Position numbers and translations under genes: made by a program. Positions 6,601 through 8,828 of a stretch of 8,828 nt of DNA are shown here, in pieces. The notes beneath the pieces are model-generated. The model was not told where the DNA came from, did no database searches, and saw only the letters and a program-made list of their open reading frames with translations. The stretch's first letter is position 1. Each line of letters starts with the position of its first letter. The stretch is from JBFGWM01 sp041588495 (GTDB taxonomy: Bacteria > Pseudomonadota > Gammaproteobacteria > Pseudomonadales > JBFGWM01), in contig JBFGWM010000113.1 of the NCBI GenBank assembly GCA_041588495.1, positions 1 to 8,828 on the forward strand, given 5' to 3'.

Positions 6601-8828
6601 GCTTCCGGCGGGACCGCGCCTTCCTTCGCGATATGTGCGTAGGTTCTCTCCATCCCCTTCGCCAACTGGCTGACCATTGGCAACCGCGCGGAGTGGGCGC
6701 CGAGGCAAAGTTCCTGCATCGCCTTGCGCAGGCTTTCCACCGGATCTCCTGGTCCGGGCGTCGCCGACCAGCCTTCGAATTCGGCGTTGGCATCCAGCAG
6801 GGTGTCCATGCCCTGCAGCAGGAACTGGCTCGCGGCCTCGGCTCCACCACCCTCGGCACCACGCAGCTTTGCATCGCGTAGCTGCGCGATGCGGGCAACC
6901 AGGGCATCGGAACCTGGCAGTATCTGGAGCGGGCCGGCTCGCAGGATCTTCACCGCATCCGAGAGCAGGTGCTCCGCCGCAACCAGGGCTTCCGCCACCT
7001 CGGCATCTACCGGCACCTGGCAATCGCGCAGTTCGCGCAGGAATTTCTCCAGCGGCTCGGCAAGACGGCCGACCGGATCGACGCCTGCCATGTAGGCGCT
7101 GCCCTTGATGGTGTGCAGGGCGCGGTACAGGTCTTCCGGAACCTGCAGGGGTTCAGTCGCCTCCCGCGCCTGGCCGTTAAAGGCGGCAAGTCTCTCCAGG
7201 TGCTCGACGGTCTCTTCGATAAAGATATCGAGGAGTTCCTGGTCCTCCACCTGCGCCGCGGCTTGCGGAACCGCAGTTTCGGCCTGGGCAACCGGGACCT
7301 CTGCCACCGGCGCGACGGTTTCCGCCTCGCCTGCCGCGACCGCTTCCTCTGCCCCGACCCCTGGCATCTCGGCTTCTTCGGCAGTTGCCCCGGAATCCAC
7401 GGCCGCCACCCGTGCCAGGCCGTCCCCGGCGATCAGGTCGCGAATTTCATCGAGGCGCCCCTCGGCGATCAGGCCCGCCGCCGCCATCCAGGGCCGCACG
7501 TCGAAGGGTGCGCCACGGCGGTGTTCAAAGGCGCTGACCAGTTCCGGAATCCGCCCGCTTACGGCCCGAACAAAATCGACGATGGCGGGGTCTTCCGGCA
7601 CCGTTCCATCCAGCACCCGGTTCAGCATGTTTTCCACCGACCAGGCCAGTTCCCCGGTCACGTTCGCACCGACCATGCGTCCACTGCCCTTGAGGGTGTG
7701 GTAAGCGCGTCGCACCTCGGTACGTGCCTCTTCGTCGCCCTCCCGCCAACCGGGCAGAAACTCGTTGATCGTCTCGAGAACCTCTCCTGCTTCCTCGATG
7801 AAGATCTCGATGATGTCGTCGTCGATCTCATCGGGAGCCGCGTCCGCGGGAACCTCCAGGCTGGCCATCGCCGCTGCGAGCGGGCCCGCCTGAATGGCTT
7901 CTGCACCGCCGTCCACCACGGGTTCCTCAGGGACCCCGGGCGCGGGCGCTTCTTCTACTACCGCGGGAATTTCGCTGTCACCGAGGGCCTCGGATACCGG
8001 GCGCGCCTCCGCCGGGGCTTCCCCGGGTGACTCGCCACTGCGCACGGCATTGATACGCGCCACGAGTTCCGTGGCCGGCGCGGCGTTGGTCCCACCACGC
8101 ACGGTGTCCACCATCTGCGCCAGTCGGTCGTGACAGTCCTGCACCAGGTCGAGCAGTTCCGGGCTTGCCTCGTAACGGCCGTCGCCGAGGCCCTCGTAGA
8201 GGTATTCCAGTTCGTGGGAAAGATCGCCGATGGCCGGAATCTCCGCCATTCGCGCGCCGCCCTTCAGCGTATGCAGTTCTCGTTGTAACTGCTTCAGCAG
8301 TTCCGCGTTACCCGGTTCCTCGCGCAGGTCGTCGAGATCGGTGGTGATGCGCTCGAGAATCTCCTCGGCTTCCTCGAGGAAGATCTCCGCCATCTCCGGG
8401 TCCAGTTCCGGCAGCGGCACGGCACTTGCGGCCGCGATCTCCTCTTCCGGCGCAACGACCGGCGCCCCTTCTTCGAGTTGCGGAGACTCTGCAGCCGATG
8501 GCTCGACGGCCTCCGCCGCCTCGGCGTTGCCGGGCCCCGCGACCGCGTCCAGTGTCGGCAGTTCGAGCGTCGGCAGTTCGAGTGTGGGTGGCTCCGCGGC
8601 AACCGTTTCGCCACCGGCTTCGGCTTCGGCTTCGGCTTCGGCTTCGGCTTCGGCTTCGGCTTCGGCTTCGGCTTCGGCTTCCGGTTCCAGTTCCGGTTCC
8701 AGTTCCGGTTCCGGTTCAGGCTCCGGTTCAGGCTCCGGTTCAGGCTCCGGTTCAGGCTCCGGTTCAGGCTCCGGTTCAGGCTCCGGTTCAGGCTCCGGTT
8801 CAGGCTCCGGTTCGGGCTCCGGTTCGGG
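3606..8828 (-). CDS. chpA: Hybrid CheA-type histidine kinase with multiple HPt domains and a C-terminal receiver (ChpA/PilL-like); N-terminus outside window
   Basis: This is the central cytoplasmic kinase of a Pil-Chp array: receptors control its autophosphorylation, and phosphate passes to PilG/PilH-like regulators and its own receiver. The window holds 1740 codons, and the frame stays open to the edge. Numbering below starts at the GTG codon 8418-8420, which is internal. The preceding 136 residues form a Pro/Glu- and Ala/Glu-rich linker. Canonical HPt domains follow, centred on His50 (ELHTLKGGARM), His241 (AYHTLKGSGRM), His436 (ALHTIKGSAYM) and His708 (ELHTLKGGARM). HPt-like domains without His lie at about 529-640 and 812-905. 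Next come the dimerisation helices and coiled coil (about 995-1150), then the HATPase: N box HMLRNACDHGIE at 1184-1195, EDDGGGI at 1227-1233 and SGRGVGMDVV at 1278-1287. A CheW-like domain (about 1314-1455) and a complete receiver (1481-1600: Asp1487/Asp1488, Asp1531, Thr1561, Lys1583) finish the protein. P. aeruginosa ChpA (about 2,470 residues) has the same plan, so several hundred residues are probably missing here. Confidence 0.95.
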   Translation of the reverse strand, partial: PEPEPEPEPEPEPEPEPEPEPEPEPEPEPEPEPEPEPEPEPELEPELEPEAEAEAEAEAEAEAEAEAEAEAGGETVAAEPPTLELPTLELPTLDAVAGPGNAEAAEAVEPSAAESPQLEEGAPVVAPEEEIAAASAVPLPELDPEMAEIFLEEAEEILERITTDLDDLREEPGNAELLKQLQRELHTLKGGARMAEIPAIGDLSHELEYLYEGLGDGRYEASPELLDLVQDCHDRLAQMVDTVRGGTNAAPATELVARINAVRSGESPGEAPAEARPVSEALGDSEIPAVVEEAPAPGVPEEPVVDGGAEAIQAGPLAAAMASLEVPADAAPDEIDDDIIEIFIEEAGEVLETINEFLPGWREGDEEARTEVRRAYHTLKGSGRMVGANVTGELAWSVENMLNRVLDGTVPEDPAIVDFVRAVSGRIPELVSAFEHRRGAPFDVRPWMAAAGLIAEGRLDEIRDLIAGDGLARVAAVDSGATAEEAEMPGVGAEEAVAAGEAETVAPVAEVPVAQAETAVPQAAAQVEDQELLDIFIEETVEHLERLAAFNGQAREATEPLQVPEDLYRALHTIKGSAYMAGVDPVGRLAEPLEKFLRELRDCQVPVDAEVAEALVAAEHLLSDAVKILRAGPLQILPGSDALVARIAQLRDAKLRGAEGGGAEAASQFLLQGMDTLLDANAEFEGWSATPGPGDPVESLRKAMQELCLGAHSARLPMVSQLAKGMERTYAHIAKEGAVPPEAVDLLGRGHEELLVMMDRIAAGQEIELPAELISGFDALHGAGEPAPEPEPAPPAPSPLDPELVGIFLEEGREILDRTSELLDEWSAEPANLLPVAKLQRELHTLKGGARMAEIPGVSDLSHALEFLYEDVSSGRRDAGPELLDLVRDGHDFLADCLVAIERGEPCPSAASRVQAIEAYRRGEEVVPGEPVAGEAPVAAAETPGPEDRAGRLLEEIHGHFLEWQTDRGNPQRAEAIRGNLRDMGSVAAAAESESLAGAARRFDQALQEVDADAGPSDDDFRILNGHYQEVLKAVGSLAMVVEGEPEAEAVVEAVAGPGAEAQVTAPAGEVSAADEAVGEATGKDAQHVPEVAVEVPAPHPERKVVVKLVSGEAPEAEVHEEEQKRASQEMVRVSSDLLDELVNLAAETSINRARIGQQIGDFGFTLDELESTIERLREQLRRLDMETEAQVTSRMQVREESPEEGDFDPLEMDRYSKMQQLSRSLLESASDLLDLKQTLAERTRDTETLIIQQSRVQSELQESLTRTRMVPFSRMTPRLSRIVRQVSGELKKKVRFDVVNAESEMDRAVLERMVAPLEHMLRNACDHGIETVDKRRAAGKPETGTVTLTLSSEGNDIVLELEDDGGGIPKEAIRKKAVERGLMSADDELSDFEVLQFILQAGFSTAEKVSQISGRGVGMDVVHSEIKQLGGRMFIESAPAKGTKFTVLLPSSVALSRALMARVGREAYAIPLNSIEGVVRVSPFELQELYKKPEPKFAYSDQDYALHYLGSLFASSLPPPRIDMDQGPVPLLLVSSGEFSGAFQVDALMGSREVVVKPLGGHFRAIDGVSGATILGDGRVVVILDVPALIRLQSAETIRDATARAEEQAAERVRTIRVLVVDDSVTVRKVTSRLLQRHGMDPLLAKDGIEAISLLEKEVPDIMLLDVEMPRMDGFEVATQVRRSERLKGLPIIMITSRTGAKHKERALTIGVNEYLGKPFQEDNLLSTIRRLTGTERDD
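6111..6434 (-). repeat. HPt module copy 2 (around His708 of ChpA)
   Basis: This part of chpA encodes an HPt domain beginning LDPELVGIFLEE and carrying LQRELHTLKGGARMAEIP. It is far more like the HPt at 8091-8420 than the other two canonical HPts. The two share the 16-residue block from LQREL to AEIP, the DLSH-x-LE-(F/Y)-LYE helix and PELLDLV at the same spacing. The DNA around the His codon is also nearly identical (for example caccgcccttcagcgtatgc on the + strand here). This points to a duplication within the gene rather than only shared family constraint. Confidence 0.75.
8091..8420 (-). repeat. HPt module copy 1 (around His50 of ChpA)
   Basis: This is the partner of the module at 6111-6434. 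It encodes LDPEMAEIFLEE, then LQRELHTLKGGARMAEIP with the phospho-accepting histidine encoded at 8271-8273, and PELLDLV further on. Two different modules separate it from its copy (the HPts around His241 and His436, plus one degenerate HPt), so the arrangement is not a simple adjacent tandem duplication. Confidence 0.75.
8550..8588 (-). repeat. Short PTLEL pentapeptide repeat in the ChpA linker
   Basis: Reading along the protein, this stretch gives PTLEL, PTLEL and then a shortened PTL followed by Asp. The two full 15-bp units (8574-8588 and 8559-8573) match at 13 of 15 bases. It lies between the Glu-Ala array and the first HPt seen here and is part of the same low-complexity linker. No function is known to me. 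Confidence 0.7.
8616..8681 (-). repeat. Perfect hexanucleotide array, 11 copies, encoding (Glu-Ala)11 in ChpA
   Basis: The + strand reads ggcttc eleven times without a mismatch. On the coding strand the unit is GAAGCC, giving an uninterrupted Glu-Ala run. Complete identity at synonymous positions indicates recent expansion by slippage or recombination. The unit is a multiple of three, so copy changes alter linker length without shifting the frame. Confidence 0.97.
8682..8828 (-). repeat. 12-bp array encoding Pro-Glu repeats in ChpA; runs off the window edge
   Basis: From 8713 to 8808 the + strand unit ggttcaggctcc occurs eight times perfectly. A ninth copy at 8809-8820 differs by one base (a to g), and part of a similar copy reaches the window edge. 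At 8682-8712 the pattern decays into 6-bp and 9-bp variants that also encode Leu-Glu. The translated tract from the window edge inward is 21 Pro-Glu pairs, then Leu-Glu-Pro-Glu-Leu-Glu-Pro, joining the Glu-Ala array. Such a stretch should be extended, acidic and unfolded, and probably separates HPt domains lying on either side. Its full length is unknown because it continues beyond the window. Confidence 0.95.

Noticed and set aside
6969..8030. Long + strand open frame of 353 codons opposite chpA
   Set aside because: It is antisense to two canonical HPt domains and has Arg/Gly/His-rich unstructured composition with no family motifs; it is a mirror of the real gene.
8369..8382. 14-bp perfect palindrome cttcctcgaggaag as an operator site
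   Set aside because: It lies deep inside the chpA coding sequence and arises from codons for the conserved Phe-Leu-Glu-Glu-Ala-Glu helix at the start of an HPt domain. Related Leu-Glu-Glu codons recur in other HPts.
8418..8420. GTG codon as the start of the kinase gene
   Set aside because: The frame stays open for 136 more codons to the window edge with coherent linker sequence, and ChpA proteins extend much further N-terminally. The GTG is an internal valine.
8713..8820. CRISPR-like regularly spaced repeats
   Set aside because: The 12-bp units are directly contiguous with no spacers and encode an in-frame Pro-Glu tract.

Overview
This window (by eye roughly two-thirds G+C) looks like a gammaproteobacterial chromosome. 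I infer this from the ChpA-ChpB-ChpC order of the Pil-Chp (type IV pilus) chemosensory system, the E. coli-type short MetF, and densely packed GC-rich genes. The exact taxon cannot be fixed from the sequence; a Chromatiales/Ectothiorhodospiraceae-like or Xanthomonadales/Pseudomonadales-like host would fit.

Region 1 (1-2060, + strand) is a tight housekeeping cluster. It holds the 3' end of ahcY (S-adenosylhomocysteine hydrolase), metF (5,10-methylenetetrahydrofolate reductase) and rsmE (16S rRNA m3U1498 methyltransferase). AhcY and MetF belong to the activated-methyl cycle: AhcY removes SAH to give homocysteine, and MetF makes the methyl-THF that remethylates it. RsmE consumes SAM. The gaps are 42 and 8 bases, so co-transcription is likely.

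Region 2 (2071-8828, - strand) converges on region 1 with only 10 bases between stop codons. Read in its own direction it is chpA (5' end outside the window), chpB and chpC. chpA encodes a giant hybrid CheA-type kinase: a repetitive acidic N-terminal linker, four canonical HPt domains, two HPt-like domains that have lost the histidine, a dimerisation coiled coil, a HATPase, a CheW-like domain and a C-terminal receiver. chpB encodes a CheB-type methylesterase with an intact catalytic triad but a receiver-like N-terminus lacking the phosphorylation residues. chpC encodes a single-domain CheW-like coupling protein. By homology, the system links a pilus chemoreceptor (PilJ-like) to response regulators (PilG/PilH-like) that control type IV pilus extension and retraction and, in some species, cAMP. 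Those partners would be expected upstream of chpA, beyond position 8828.

I see no new class of system. The most unusual content is inside chpA: a perfect hexamer array and a 12-bp array encoding Glu-Ala and Pro-Glu repeats, a duplicated HPt module, and HPt-like domains with Cys or Arg in place of the phospho-accepting His. No tRNA, rRNA, mobile element or CRISPR was seen, and there is no gene-free stretch longer than about 45 bases.
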